A stretch of DNA of 64,000 nucleotides, from positions 1 to 64,000 of the forward strand of contig NZ_JAHDIU010000001.1 of NCBI RefSeq assembly GCF_019891545.1. The letters are read 5' to 3'. The position numbers and the translations under genes are program-made. Origin of the DNA: Flavobacterium coralii. Its GTDB lineage: Bacteria; Bacteroidota; Bacteroidia; Flavobacteriales; Flavobacteriaceae. Shown here piece after piece: positions 45,132 to 55,041 of this stretch; positions within the stretch are counted from its first letter, which is position 1; the number at the start of each line of letters is the position of its first letter. Below the pieces are notes generated by a model. That model saw nothing but the letters and a program-made list of their open reading frames with translations. It searched no databases and was not told the origin of the DNA.

Positions 45132-45166
45132 GCCCCTAACCACAAGGTTTGCGGGGCATTTTTTTG
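45132..45166 (+). terminator. terminator of the adenosyltransferase gene
   Basis: Imperfect stem GCCCCTAACC / GGTTTGCGGGGC (small bulge) with a 4-base loop, then a run of seven T. Confidence 0.8.
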
Positions 45167-45226
45167 AAACTGTTTTGCTGTTGCAAAACGTTCTTAATTT
45201 TTTTTAGAAAATAAACAAATTTTTAC

Positions 45227-45256
45227 TTGACTATTTCAGTAGAAAATTTATTTTTG
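45227..45256 (+). promoter_or_regulatory. promoter of the DUF2795 gene
   Basis: TTG (45227-45229), 19 bases, then TATTTTTG (45249-45256): textbook Bacteroidota promoter. Start expected near 45263, leader about 17 bases. Confidence 0.75.
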
Positions 45257-45279
45257 CATAAACTTAAATCGTTTATAAA

Positions 45280-45501
45280 ATGTATTGGACATTAGAACTG
45301 GCGTCCTATTTAAGTGATGCCCCTTGGCCGGCTACAAAAGATGAGCTTATTGATTATGCCATCAGGACAGGAGCACCGCTTGAGGTGGTGGAAAACCTTC
45401 AGTCGATAGAAGATGAAGGCGAGATATATGAATCGATGGAAGAAATATGGCCGGATTATCCTACCGACGAAGATTACCTTTGGAACGAGGATGAATACTA
45501 G
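45280..45501 (+). CDS. DUF2795 family small protein
   Basis: Cytosolic protein of 73 residues. The N-terminal LELASYLSDAPWPATKDELI and IRTGAPLEVVENLQS match DUF2795; the C-terminal end is very acidic and aromatic (EEIWPDYPTDEDYLWNEDEY). Function unknown; it is a short, well conserved Bacteroidota gene. A strong promoter and a terminator flank it, so it is a monocistronic gene. Confidence 0.85.
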   Translation: MYWTLELASYLSDAPWPATKDELIDYAIRTGAPLEVVENLQSIEDEGEIYESMEEIWPDYPTDEDYLWNEDEY

Positions 45502-45525
45502 CAGAAAATAAACAATCAATTGAAA

Positions 45526-45551
45526 AGTCTCTTTCAGGAGGCTTTTTTTTT
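45526..45551 (+). terminator. terminator of the DUF2795 gene
   Basis: Stem AGTCTC / GAGGCT (one G-T pair) with a short loop, then a run of eight or more T. Confidence 0.8.
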
Positions 45552-45554
45552 GGT

Positions 45555-45562
45555 TAAATTTG
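45555..45562 (+). promoter_or_regulatory. candidate -7 element of secA
   Basis: TAAATTTG, 34 bases before the secA start; it overlaps the first codon of the longer reading frame at 45560, supporting ATG 45596. Confidence 0.4.
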
Positions 45563-45595
45563 TACCCATTCGCAAAACACAGTAATTATATAATA

Positions 45596-48500
45596 ATGAG
45601 TTTAATAAATAGCATTCTTAAAGCTTTTGTTGGCGATAAGTCTGAAAAAGATATCAAGGGCATACAGCCCCTTATCAAGAAGATTCATTCGTTTGAACAA
45701 GCTTTAGCGGGCCTTTCGCATGATGAGCTAAGGGCTAAGACAATTACCTTTAAAGAAAAAATTAAAGAAGCAAGGGCAGAAAAAGACGCCAAAATAGCGT
45801 CTTACCTTGAAGAAATAGAAAAAACCGAAGACATTGACAGGAGGGAAGATATCTATGCTTCTATCGATGCGCTTGAAAAAGAGGCTTATGATATTTCTGA
45901 AAAGGTGCTTATGGATATTTTACCCGAAGCTTTTGCAGTGGTTAAGGAAACCGCCCGCCGCTTTAAGGAAAATACTACCATTACTGTAACCGCTACTCCT
46001 TATGACAGGGAACTTTCAGCTACAAAATCATACGTAACGCTTGAGGATGATAAAGCCGTTTGGGCTAACTCATGGAATGCCGCAGGTAAAGAAATTACCT
46101 GGGACATGATACACTATGATGTGCAGCTAATAGGAGGGGTTGTACTGCACCAGGGTAAAATTGCCGAGATGCAGACGGGTGAAGGTAAAACGCTTGTAGC
46201 TACGCTGCCGCTTTATCTTAATGCACTTACCGGTAACGGTGTACACCTTGTAACGGTGAACGACTATCTTGCGAAAAGGGACAGCACTTGGAAAGCCCCA
46301 TTGTTCGAGTTCCACGGTATGTCGGTAGATTGTATAGATAACCATCAGCCCAACTCACCCGGCAGGAGAAAAGCCTATGCTGCTGATATTACGTATGGTA
46401 CCAATAACGAATTCGGTTTTGACTACCTGAGGGATAACATGGCACACTCACCGGGCGACCTTGTACAGCGTAAGCATAATTTCGCTATTGTAGATGAGGT
46501 TGACTCAGTATTGATTGACGATGCGCGTACACCGCTTATTATATCAGGCCCTGTGCCGCAGGGCGACCGCCACGAGTTTAATGAGCTAAAACCAAAAGTA
46601 GAAAATTTATATACCCTGCAACGCACCCTTATAAATGGTGTACTTGCAGAGGCTAAAAAACTGATAAAAGAAGGCAATACCAAAGATGGTGGTTTTATGT
46701 TGTTAAGGGCGCACAGGGGATTACCTAAAAACAAGGCGCTCATCAAGTTTTTAAGTGAGGAAGGCGTTAAGCAGATACTCCAGAAAACAGAGAACCAATA
46801 TATGCAGGACAACAACCGTGACATGCATAAAATTGATGAGGCGCTGTATTTTGTAATAGAAGAAAAAAACAATCAGGTAGAGCTTACCGATAACGGAATA
46901 AAATTCCTTTCTCAGGATACTGATAATGACTTTTTCGTATTACCGGATATTGGTACCGAAATAGCCAGTATTGAAAAGCAGAACCTTGATAAAGAACAGG
47001 AAGCAGAACGCAAAGAAGAGCTTTTCAGGGATTTTTCTGTAAAGAGCGAGCGTATCCATACCCTTACACAATTGCTTAAGGCATATACATTATTCGAAAA
47101 GGATGTAGAATATGTTATCATGGATAATAAGATCATGATAGTAGACGAGCAGACAGGACGTATAATGGAAGGCCGCCGTTATTCTGACGGTTTGCACCAG
47201 GCAATAGAGGCTAAGGAAAATGTAAAGATTGAAGCTGCTACACAAACTTTTGCAACTATTACGCTGCAAAACTACTTCAGGATGTATAACAAGCTGGGCG
47301 GTATGACCGGTACGGCTGTAACTGAAGCAGGTGAGTTTTGGGAAATATATAAGCTTGATGTAGTAGAAATTCCTACCAACAGGCCAATAGCGCGTAAGGA
47401 TGAGCATGACCTTATCTATAAAACCATGCGCGAAAAATTTAATGCGGTAATAGAGGATGTTTCTAAACTGTCTGCTGCCGGAAGGCCGGTACTTATCGGT
47501 ACCACATCGGTAGAGATATCAGAGCTTTTAAGCCGTATGCTTAAAATGAGGAATGTGCCACACAATGTGCTTAACGCTAAACTCCATAAAAAAGAAGCCG
47601 ATATTGTTGCCGAAGCCGGTAAGCCGGGCGTTGTAACAATTGCCACCAACATGGCGGGCCGTGGTACCGACATTAAGCTTACACCGGAAGTTAAGGCAAA
47701 AGGCGGGCTTGCCATTATAGGTACAGAACGCCACGATTCTCGTAGGGTTGACAGGCAGCTGCGAGGCCGTGCAGGCCGTCAGGGCGACCCGGGAAGCTCA
47801 CAGTTCTATGTGTCACTTGAGGATAACCTGATGCGTTTATTCGGTTCTGAAAGGGTAGCTAAGGTTATGGACCGTATGGGCCTTAAAGAGGGAGAGGTTA
47901 TTCAGCACAGCATGATGACAAAATCTATAGAGCGTGCACAGAAAAAAGTTGAAGAAAACAACTTTGGTGTGCGTAAAAGGCTTTTGGAGTATGATGATGT
48001 AATGAACGCGCAGCGTGAGGTAATATACAAGCGCAGGAAACACGCATTGCATGGTGACCGCCTGAAGGTGGATATTGCCAACATGATGTATGATACTGTA
48101 GAGCTTATTACCGAAACTAACAAGGCAACTTCTGATTATAAGAATTTTGAGTTTGAACTGATACGTTATTTCTCTATAAGCGCCCCTGTTACCGATGCTG
48201 AATTCGGCAGGATGTCTGACAGGGAGATAACCTCTAAAGTGTATAAGCAGGTAATGGAGGCATACCATGAAAAGAACCTTCGTGATGCCTCGGAAGCTTT
48301 CCCGGTTATCAAAAATGTGTATGAGAACAATACAGGGCAGTATGAGCGTATAGTAGTTCCGTTTACCGATGGCATAAAAACGCTTAACGTGGTTACCAAC
48401 CTTGAAAAAGCTTACCAGACCGAAGGTAAATCGTTGGTTGATGATTTCGAGAAAAATATAACGCTTGCCATTATAGATGAAGCCTGGAAAAAACACCTTC

Positions 48501-48955
48501 GTAAAATGGACGAACTGAAGCAATCGGTTCAGCTTGCCGTTCACGAGCAGAAAGATCCGCTGCTAATCTATAAGTTTGAAGCTTTTAACCTGTTCAAGAA
48601 AACGGTTGACAACATTAATAAGGAAGTAATATCATTCCTGTTTAAAGGAGATTTGCCAACCCACAACCCTAACAACATCCAGGAAGCAAGGCAGCCGGCC
48701 CAGCAGAAGGAAGAATACAGGGAAAGTAAGGAAGAGGTTTTAAACACCGATGAAATGGCTGCACAGGCACGCCAGGCAGGGCAAACACAAAGCCGACCAC
48801 AGGTAACTGAAACAGTGGTAAGGGATGCCCCGAAAATTAACCGTAACGATACTGTTACCGTTAAGCATGTTATGAGCGGAAAAACTGAAACCATGAAGTT
48901 TAAAAAGGCGGAGGGGCTTTTAGCTTCAGGGGAGTGGATCATAAGCCAGGAATAA
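45596..48955 (+). CDS. secA: preprotein translocase ATPase SecA
   Basis: Motor ATPase of 1119 residues that drives proteins through SecYEG, including all T9SS cargo in this window. Walker A lies at about residues 192-199 (MQTGEGKT), the DEAD-like Walker B near 300 ([17 protein letters not shown]), motif V/VI in the second helicase domain ([29 protein letters not shown]) and the helical scaffold with [20 protein letters not shown]. It is longer than E. coli SecA because of insertions common in Bacteroidota, and it lacks the C-terminal zinc-binding cysteines, ending [11 protein letters not shown] 45596 ([11 protein letters not shown]) is preferred to 45560. Confidence 0.97.
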   Translation: MSLINSILKAFVGDKSEKDIKGIQPLIKKIHSFEQALAGLSHDELRAKTITFKEKIKEARAEKDAKIASYLEEIEKTEDIDRREDIYASIDALEKEAYDISEKVLMDILPEAFAVVKETARRFKENTTITVTATPYDRELSATKSYVTLEDDKAVWANSWNAAGKEITWDMIHYDVQLIGGVVLHQGKIAEMQTGEGKTLVATLPLYLNALTGNGVHLVTVNDYLAKRDSTWKAPLFEFHGMSVDCIDNHQPNSPGRRKAYAADITYGTNNEFGFDYLRDNMAHSPGDLVQRKHNFAIVDEVDSVLIDDARTPLIISGPVPQGDRHEFNELKPKVENLYTLQRTLINGVLAEAKKLIKEGNTKDGGFMLLRAHRGLPKNKALIKFLSEEGVKQILQKTENQYMQDNNRDMHKIDEALYFVIEEKNNQVELTDNGIKFLSQDTDNDFFVLPDIGTEIASIEKQNLDKEQEAERKEELFRDFSVKSERIHTLTQLLKAYTLFEKDVEYVIMDNKIMIVDEQTGRIMEGRRYSDGLHQAIEAKENVKIEAATQTFATITLQNYFRMYNKLGGMTGTAVTEAGEFWEIYKLDVVEIPTNRPIARKDEHDLIYKTMREKFNAVIEDVSKLSAAGRPVLIGTTSVEISELLSRMLKMRNVPHNVLNAKLHKKEADIVAEAGKPGVVTIATNMAGRGTDIKLTPEVKAKGGLAIIGTERHDSRRVDRQLRGRAGRQGDPGSSQFYVSLEDNLMRLFGSERVAKVMDRMGLKEGEVIQHSMMTKSIERAQKKVEENNFGVRKRLLEYDDVMNAQREVIYKRRKHALHGDRLKVDIANMMYDTVELITETNKATSDYKNFEFELIRYFSISAPVTDAEFGRMSDREITSKVYKQVMEAYHEKNLRDASEAFPVIKNVYENNTGQYERIVVPFTDGIKTLNVVTNLEKAYQTEGKSLVDDFEKNITLAIIDEAWKKHLRKMDELKQSVQLAVHEQKDPLLIYKFEAFNLFKKTVDNINKEVISFLFKGDLPTHNPNNIQEARQPAQQKEEYRESKEEVLNTDEMAAQARQAGQTQSRPQVTETVVRDAPKINRNDTVTVKHVMSGKTETMKFKKAEGLLASGEWIISQE

Positions 48956-48980
48956 ACGTATAGTGCTGACTTAAACAATA

Positions 48981-49015
48981 ATCCCCCGTACCTTAACCGT
49001 ATGGGGGATTTTTTT
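48981..49015 (+). terminator. secA terminator
   Basis: Stem ATCCCCC / GGGGGAT with additional partial pairing (GTA/TAC-like) near the loop, followed by seven T. Confidence 0.88.
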
Positions 49016-49050
49016 ATTAGATTCGCATACAAGCCAATACCGGAAATTAC

Positions 49051-49623
49051 ATGAAAAAACTTTTCTTTACCGCCATTGCTATATTGTTCTCGTTGGGTGT
49101 TACTGCCCAGAGCAGGGAATCGCTGGAGCCAAAGGTAGCGGCGTTCCACTCCTATCTTGTGAACAAAGACATTGATAAATTTCTGGACAACTCCTATCCA
49201 AAAACATACCTTGTAGTACCGCGGGCTACCCTTAAGGAGGCACTGGTCAGCGCTTATAACTCGCCCGAAATAAAAATTATATTTCTAAAAATAGATCCCG
49301 AGTTCTCCTATGGTGAAATTAAAAAGGTGGGGACCGGGCATTATTGCCTTATAAATTATAAACAGCGAATTAAAATGGTTCTCAGCGACCCGGTTAAAGA
49401 CATAGAAGGCTTTAAAGCGGCGATGATGCAGGGCATGGGTGCCGAAAAGGCAACGTTTTATGAAGAAGAAAATGCACTGGTTTTAGATATCAATGCCCGG
49501 ATGATTGCTGCGGCTGGCAGCTATTCAAACAATGAATGGACATTTATGCTTAACGATAAGGTGCGTAATGACCTTATGAATGCAGTATTAGACAACGACG
49601 TTAAAAAAGCCCTCGGCCTGTAG
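49051..49623 (+). CDS. secreted hypothetical protein
   Basis: Protein of 190 residues with a signal peptide (FFTAIAILFSLGVTAQ). The mature part mixes helices and strands (KVAAFHSYLVNKDIDKFLDN; EIKKVGTGHYCLINYKQRIK), resembling the broad NTF2/SnoaL-like size class, but no family is recognised with confidence. It lies 26 bases upstream of the antiporter gene and could be co-transcribed with it. Confidence 0.75.
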   Translation: MKKLFFTAIAILFSLGVTAQSRESLEPKVAAFHSYLVNKDIDKFLDNSYPKTYLVVPRATLKEALVSAYNSPEIKIIFLKIDPEFSYGEIKKVGTGHYCLINYKQRIKMVLSDPVKDIEGFKAAMMQGMGAEKATFYEEENALVLDINARMIAAAGSYSNNEWTFMLNDKVRNDLMNAVLDNDVKKALGL

Positions 49624-49649
49624 CCGGTAATACAAACAATAAAAAATAC

Positions 49650-50888
49650 ATGGAATTATATTACTCATTATCCGTATTTATTGTTATCGCTTCTTTTTTC
49701 GCCTATTTTAATGTAAGGTTTTTAAAACTGCCTTCTACTATCGGCATAATGGTAATAGCAATGGTAGCTTCTATTGTACTGGTAGTGTTTGGTAATGCAA
49801 TACCTACGGTGAATGAGCGTATATCTTCACTACTTGAAAGGTTTGATTTTACAGAAGTGCTTATGGGTGCCATGCTTAACTTTATGTTATTTGCAGGGGC
49901 TATACATGTAAGCCTTCGTGATTTACGGGAGCAGAGCAGGCCGATACTTACTTTTTCAACTATTACGGTGGTTATCTCTACGCTTGCTGTAGGCATGCTG
50001 GTGTACTTTATTCCCATTGATGGACTTGAGATACCTTTTTTATACTGCCTGCTGTTTGGTGCGCTTATATCGCCTACAGACCCTGTTGCGGTACTGAGTA
50101 TATTAAAGGAAGCCAAAGTGCGTAAATCTTTGGAAACAAAAATTGCAGGAGAATCTTTGTTTAACGATGGTATGGCGGTAGTGCTTTTTGCGGTACTCCT
50201 GCAACTGGCGCAGGGCAGAACGGAAGAATTTACCGTGCTTAATGTTTTATGGCTATTGATAAGGGAAGCCGGAGGCGGTTTGCTGTTAGGAGTTGCACTT
50301 GGTGTTGGTGCATCTAAAGCAATACGTAAAATAGATGATTATAAAGTTACCATACTCATTACACTTTCGGTGGTTATGGGTGGCTACCTCATTGCCCGTG
50401 CATTACACGTTTCTGGCCCGCTTACAATGGTTTTTGCCGGACTCATTATTGGTAACTTCAGGAAACGCTGGGCTATGTCGGCCACCACAAAAGATTACCT
50501 TGATAAATTCTGGGAACTTAATGATGAAATACTTAATGCCATATTGTTCTTATTTATAGGCTTTAACCTTTTGCTGATACCCGATCTTACACAATACTGG
50601 CTTCCGGGGCTTGCATGCGTAATAATTGTTTTGCTTTCGAGGCTTATATCAATATGGCTACCCACAAGGGTTATCACATTTAAAGAGAAGATAACCCGCG
50701 GCACTATTAATGTATTGGTTTGGGGCGGGCTGAGGGGCGGTGTCTCCATAGCGCTTGCACTTTCGATAGATGACAACCCCTATAAAAAGACCATAATTGC
50801 CATTACTTATTTTGTAGTGGTCTTCTCTATAATTGTGCAGGGACTTACCATTGGCAAAGTAGCCAACCGCGTGCTGGCAAAATCTTAA
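49650..50888 (+). CDS. CPA1-family Na+/H+ antiporter
   Basis: Inner-membrane cation:proton antiporter of 412 residues with about 12 hydrophobic helices. The functional core is ISPTDPVAVLSILKE (helix 4-5 region) and GESLFNDGMAVVLF with N172 and D173; the N-D pair, rather than D-D, is the CPA1 (NhaP-like) hallmark. The late GGLRGGVSIALAL segment is also typical. It contributes to pH and sodium balance. The stop overlaps the convergent FAD oxidase stop by 4 bases. Confidence 0.92.
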   Translation: MELYYSLSVFIVIASFFAYFNVRFLKLPSTIGIMVIAMVASIVLVVFGNAIPTVNERISSLLERFDFTEVLMGAMLNFMLFAGAIHVSLRDLREQSRPILTFSTITVVISTLAVGMLVYFIPIDGLEIPFLYCLLFGALISPTDPVAVLSILKEAKVRKSLETKIAGESLFNDGMAVVLFAVLLQLAQGRTEEFTVLNVLWLLIREAGGGLLLGVALGVGASKAIRKIDDYKVTILITLSVVMGGYLIARALHVSGPLTMVFAGLIIGNFRKRWAMSATTKDYLDKFWELNDEILNAILFLFIGFNLLLIPDLTQYWLPGLACVIIVLLSRLISIWLPTRVITFKEKITRGTINVLVWGGLRGGVSIALALSIDDNPYKKTIIAITYFVVVFSIIVQGLTIGKVANRVLAKS

Positions 50889-52276
50889 AGGTTGTCAGGA
50901 AATATCTTTCCGGGATTTAATATGTTATTTGGGTCAAACAAATGCTTTATATTTTTCATGAGCTGTAAATGCTGATTGGAAAATGCGATATCCATAAAGT
51001 TCTTTTGCACAAAGCCGATACCGTGCTCACCCGAAAGGGTACCTTTTAAAGAAACGGTAAGCTCAAATATTTCGCGTATGCCTTTAGGGACTTCGGTTTG
51101 CCATTGCTCATCCGTCATATTGCCTTTCACAATGTTTACATGCAGGTTGCCGTCTCCGGCATGCCCGTAACAAACAGAACTGAAACCATATTTATTTCCT
51201 ATCTCTTTAATGCCTTTTAAAAGTGCAGGTAACTCATAGCGGGGTACAACAGTATCCTCTTCTTTATAAACAGAATTTGATTTTACTGCTTCGCCAACCG
51301 CGCGGCGCATTTTCCATAATGCATTTTTCTGGTCTTCAGTATCGGCAAAAAGTATCTCATCAATATCAAAACTTTCAAGTACTTCGGTAATTTTTTCCGC
51401 TTCACTAAACAGCACATCCAGATAATTACCATCAACCTCAATAAGCAGGTGTGCCTGTACAGCATCGCCTATAGGCATGCTTACACCATCGATATATCTC
51501 AATGTCCAGTCAATAGCATCACGTTCCATAAACTCCAGTGCACTTGGTACAATGCCTGCACGAAAAATAGCAGCTACGGCTTCGCAGGCCTGCTCTGCCT
51601 TAAAAAAAGGTACAAGCATTAGCACATTATGATTGTTTTTGGGTAACAGCTTCATTACAATTTTGGTAATTATACCCAGTGTGCCCTCACTACCCACCAT
51701 AAGCTGGGTAAGGTTATAGCCTGTAGCATTTTTTAGGGTATTGGCACCTGCCCAGATAACTTCACCTGTGGGCAAAACGACTTCAAGGTTAAGCACATAG
51801 TCTTTGGTAACACCATATTTTACGGCTCTTGCGCCACCTGCATTTTCGGCAACGTTACCACCTATAGTGCAACTGCCGCGGCTGCTTGGATCGGGCGGAT
51901 AAAATAACCCTTTTTCAAGTACAACTTCCTGAAATACCTGCGTTACCACAGCAGGTTCTACAATAGCCTGCAGGTTGCGCTCGTCGATCTCTATTTTAGT
52001 GAAACGCTCCATAGAAAGACCTATACCACCATGAATGCTTAAAGCGCCACCGCTAAGCCCGGTGCGGCCACCTATAGGCACAACAGGAATATTATATTGG
52101 TTCGCAAGTTTCATAATTGCGGAGACTTCTTCGGTAGTGCCAGGTTTTACTACTACGGTAGGCGGAAAATTATAGTCTTCGGTTTCATCGTGCCCGTATT
52201 GGCGGCGGGTTTCCTCGTCGGTAAACACAAAGTTTTTTCCCGTGATCGCTTCTATATGCTTGAGTATAATATTCAT
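50885..52276 (-). CDS. FAD-linked oxidase (glycolate oxidase GlcD/D-lactate dehydrogenase-like)
   Basis: FAD enzyme of 463 residues that oxidises a 2-hydroxy acid such as D-lactate or glycolate. The FAD-binding PP-loop region shows VVPIGGRTGLSGGALSI and SSRGSCTIGGNVAENAGG; the C-terminal oxidase domain shows SVCYGHAGDGNLHVNIV and LSGEHGIGFVQK. ATG 52276 (MNIILKHIEAITG) is chosen over 52294. The exact substrate is not determined. The stop codon overlaps that of the antiporter. Confidence 0.9.
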   Translation of the reverse strand: MNIILKHIEAITGKNFVFTDEETRRQYGHDETEDYNFPPTVVVKPGTTEEVSAIMKLANQYNIPVVPIGGRTGLSGGALSIHGGIGLSMERFTKIEIDERNLQAIVEPAVVTQVFQEVVLEKGLFYPPDPSSRGSCTIGGNVAENAGGARAVKYGVTKDYVLNLEVVLPTGEVIWAGANTLKNATGYNLTQLMVGSEGTLGIITKIVMKLLPKNNHNVLMLVPFFKAEQACEAVAAIFRAGIVPSALEFMERDAIDWTLRYIDGVSMPIGDAVQAHLLIEVDGNYLDVLFSEAEKITEVLESFDIDEILFADTEDQKNALWKMRRAVGEAVKSNSVYKEEDTVVPRYELPALLKGIKEIGNKYGFSSVCYGHAGDGNLHVNIVKGNMTDEQWQTEVPKGIREIFELTVSLKGTLSGEHGIGFVQKNFMDIAFSNQHLQLMKNIKHLFDPNNILNPGKIFPDNL

Positions 52277-52363
52277 ATTGCTATAAAACATCAAAATTAA
52301 AAAAATACTGGCAACAGGTACTCTTAAAGTTTTTAATTATCTTGGCAGTCCAAACCACTAATT

Positions 52364-53767
52364 ATGAAAAACATTTATTCTCTTATCAGTATTTTATGCA
52401 TCAGCCCTTTATGTGCACAAATTATAGATATTCCTGATGCTGCATTTAAATCAAAACTTTTAAGCGGTACCCGCGTATCTGTAAGTACTGCCGGAAATAC
52501 TTTCAACACAAATGCAGATACAAATGATGACGGAGAAATTGATGTAAATGAAGCATTACTGGTTACCGGCCTAAACCTTTCTACAACACCTGCAAATACA
52601 AACGGAGACGTTACATCATTAGAGGGAATACAATATTTTACAAATTTAAAATACCTGAATTTTACTGGCAACCAGGTTAGTGGCACTTTTGATGCTACAA
52701 TATTTCCTAATCTTATTGATTTATATTGTAATGCTAACAACCTTACAGTCTTGAATGTGTCGGGGCTTGGGCAACTTATCTCATTACGATTTCATGATAA
52801 TAATGTCGCCGTATTAGATACAGAAGGACTAACCAATCTCGAAACGCTTTTTTTCAGGGGTAATGATATTACAAACATCGATTTAAACAATACTCCTAAT
52901 CTGAAGAATTTATATATCTCAGGTAATAACATTAATTCTCTAAATGTTTCAATGTTACAGGCACTCGAAGTGCTAATATGTGAAAACAGTAATGTGAGTG
53001 AACTTATTCTGGGTGCTAACCCCTCATTAATAGAAATTGTAATGCCTGCAAATAATCTTTCCTCAGTTGATTTAACAGGCTTGCAGAGCCTTAACTGGCT
53101 TAATGTTGCTGCTAATTCTATAAGCGATATCGATATAAGCGTAGTGCCCCAAATGCGTCAGTTGGAAATAAGCGGCAACCCTATAGAGGAAATTGATTTG
53201 AGCAACAGTTTATCTTTAGAATATCTTTTCATAAATAATACTCTTGTTAGCACAATAGATTGCAGCGCAACAAATATAATGGGTTTACATGCGTCTGATA
53301 ATCCGAATCTTGTTAGTATAAACGTAAAGAATGATGTTACTTCATTCAGCGATCCTGATATGTTATTTTTTGCTTTCATGCTTGAAAACTTACCATCACT
53401 TACAAGTATATGTATAGACAATGGAGAACAAAACAATCTAATACATACAAATTATAATTCAAGTGGCAACGTTATAGTTTATACGGGAGAAAATTGTGAA
53501 GAAATCGCTGCACCGGCATCAAGGAAAGAATTTGAATTAAACCTGATTAAATTATATCCTAATCCTGTTAATAATTATTTGAATATTAATGCTGATAGTG
53601 ATGTCGATTCTGTAAATATTTATACAACAGAAGGTAAAATGATTAAAAGCCTGCAAGGTGAAAGCAGTATTAATCAAATAGACGTATCTGATTTAGCATC
53701 TGGCTTTTACATAATAAATGTAACAATCCAAAACAAAGTATATACTGGTAAAATACTTAAAAACTAA
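52364..53767 (+). CDS. leucine-rich-repeat T9SS type-A secreted protein
   Basis: Secreted protein of 467 residues. A signal peptide (LISILCISPLCAQ) precedes DIPDAAFKSKLL and an EF-hand-like acidic loop (DTNDDGEIDVNEAL), then about ten leucine-rich repeats of ~21 residues (LKYLNFTGNQVSG; LETLFFRGNDITNIDL; LKNLYISGNNINSLNV). The C-terminal ~70 residues form a T9SS type-A sorting domain (IKLYPNPVNNYLNIN ... GFYIINVTIQNKVYTGKIL). Protein-binding adhesin is the likely role. Lower G+C than its neighbours. Confidence 0.9.
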   Translation: MKNIYSLISILCISPLCAQIIDIPDAAFKSKLLSGTRVSVSTAGNTFNTNADTNDDGEIDVNEALLVTGLNLSTTPANTNGDVTSLEGIQYFTNLKYLNFTGNQVSGTFDATIFPNLIDLYCNANNLTVLNVSGLGQLISLRFHDNNVAVLDTEGLTNLETLFFRGNDITNIDLNNTPNLKNLYISGNNINSLNVSMLQALEVLICENSNVSELILGANPSLIEIVMPANNLSSVDLTGLQSLNWLNVAANSISDIDISVVPQMRQLEISGNPIEEIDLSNSLSLEYLFINNTLVSTIDCSATNIMGLHASDNPNLVSINVKNDVTSFSDPDMLFFAFMLENLPSLTSICIDNGEQNNLIHTNYNSSGNVIVYTGENCEEIAAPASRKEFELNLIKLYPNPVNNYLNINADSDVDSVNIYTTEGKMIKSLQGESSINQIDVSDLASGFYIINVTIQNKVYTGKILKN

Positions 53768-53781
53768 GTGTTATATTTTAA

Positions 53782-54936
53782 ATGCAACTATCGGTAATCA
53801 TCCTTAATTATAACGTACGCTATTTTTTACAGCTATGCCTGCAGAGTGTGCAAAAAGCACTTGAAGGTATAGAAAGTGAAATTATAGTTGTGGACAATAA
53901 CTCGCCTGATGACAGCTGTAAGATGGTTGCTGAGTTGTTTCCGCAGGTAAAATTAATTGCTTTGCAGGAAAATTTTGGTTTTCCTAAAGGTAATAACATA
54001 GGAGTGCAACAGGCTCAAGGTAAATATATATGCATACTTAACCCTGATACCGTAGTAGCCGAGGACACTTTTACCAAAATCCTCACTTTTGCAGAAGGCA
54101 AGGACAACTTTGGCATTGCCGGGGCTAAAATGATTGATGGTACTGGGCGGTTTCTATCCGAAAGTAAAAGGGGGATACCTACCCCGTGGGTAGCTGTTAC
54201 AAAAATTGCGGGCTTATATAAGCTGTTTCCTAAAACCAGGCTTTTTAACCAATATTATGCCATGCACCTTGGTAAAGATGAGGTTGGTGAAACCGAGATA
54301 TTAACGGGGGCATTTATGTTCATGCACCGCGAAACCTACTTAAATGCAGGTGGGTTTGACGAAAGCTATTTTATGTATAGCGAAGACATGGATTTATCAT
54401 ATACCATCGTTAAAGCAGGGAAAAAGAACTGGTATTATCCGGGTACTGCCATAATTCATTATAAAGGGGAGAGCACAGTGCGCGATGCGGCCTATATGAA
54501 ACGCTTTAATGATGCTACCAAGGCATTTTACAGGAAACATTTTAACGGCTCATTATTCTTTGATCTTTTTATGCGTGCCGGAACGCTGTTTTTTGTGTTT
54601 AGTAAAAAGAATAAAAAAGTAGCACGTCACCAACCTGAAGAATATTATTTATTTTCTAAGAATGAAGAGTTAAAGCTGGCGCTTGAAGAGCAACTTACCG
54701 CAAAAGTGATAAGAATAGGGGAATATAAAGAGAACATGCTTTATCCCGCTACAGGTATCAACCCGAAACAGACGGAAATTATTTTTGATAACGACCTGCT
54801 TACTTATGGCGATATGATAGCAATCATGCAACGCCACTGCACAGGTTGTTACACCTTTAAGATAAAGCCACAGCACTATAATTTTATTATTGGCAGCAAT
54901 AGTAGTAATGATAGGGGAGCTGTAATACACCTTTAA
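53782..54936 (+). CDS. family 2 glycosyltransferase (rhamnosyltransferase-like)
   Basis: Glycosyltransferase of 384 residues. GT-A features: LSVIILNYNVRYFLQLCLQS, IIVVDNNSPDDS, ILNPDTVVAEDTF, and ETEILTGAFMFMHRETYLNA with the acceptor-side YSEDMDLSYTI. It belongs with enzymes adding rhamnose or similar sugars to surface glycans. The C-terminal ~110 residues (from about 275) are extra and carry no recognised domain. No transmembrane helix of its own is obvious apart from a short hydrophobic stretch (LFFDLFMRAGTLFFVF). Confidence 0.88.
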   Translation: MQLSVIILNYNVRYFLQLCLQSVQKALEGIESEIIVVDNNSPDDSCKMVAELFPQVKLIALQENFGFPKGNNIGVQQAQGKYICILNPDTVVAEDTFTKILTFAEGKDNFGIAGAKMIDGTGRFLSESKRGIPTPWVAVTKIAGLYKLFPKTRLFNQYYAMHLGKDEVGETEILTGAFMFMHRETYLNAGGFDESYFMYSEDMDLSYTIVKAGKKNWYYPGTAIIHYKGESTVRDAAYMKRFNDATKAFYRKHFNGSLFFDLFMRAGTLFFVFSKKNKKVARHQPEEYYLFSKNEELKLALEEQLTAKVIRIGEYKENMLYPATGINPKQTEIIFDNDLLTYGDMIAIMQRHCTGCYTFKIKPQHYNFIIGSNSSNDRGAVIHL

Positions 54937-55041
54937 AAAAACGTTGTAGTTTACTTAATAATTATTGACAGAAAAGTATTAAGTCAAAATTTTTATTAAT
55001 TTCGCAAGCATAAACATTAAATCTACCATTAGGTTAACGAT

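Noticed and set aside
47837-48544. A 235-residue minus-strand frame inside secA
   Set aside because: It lies wholly within an intact secA frame and reads as low-information antisense.
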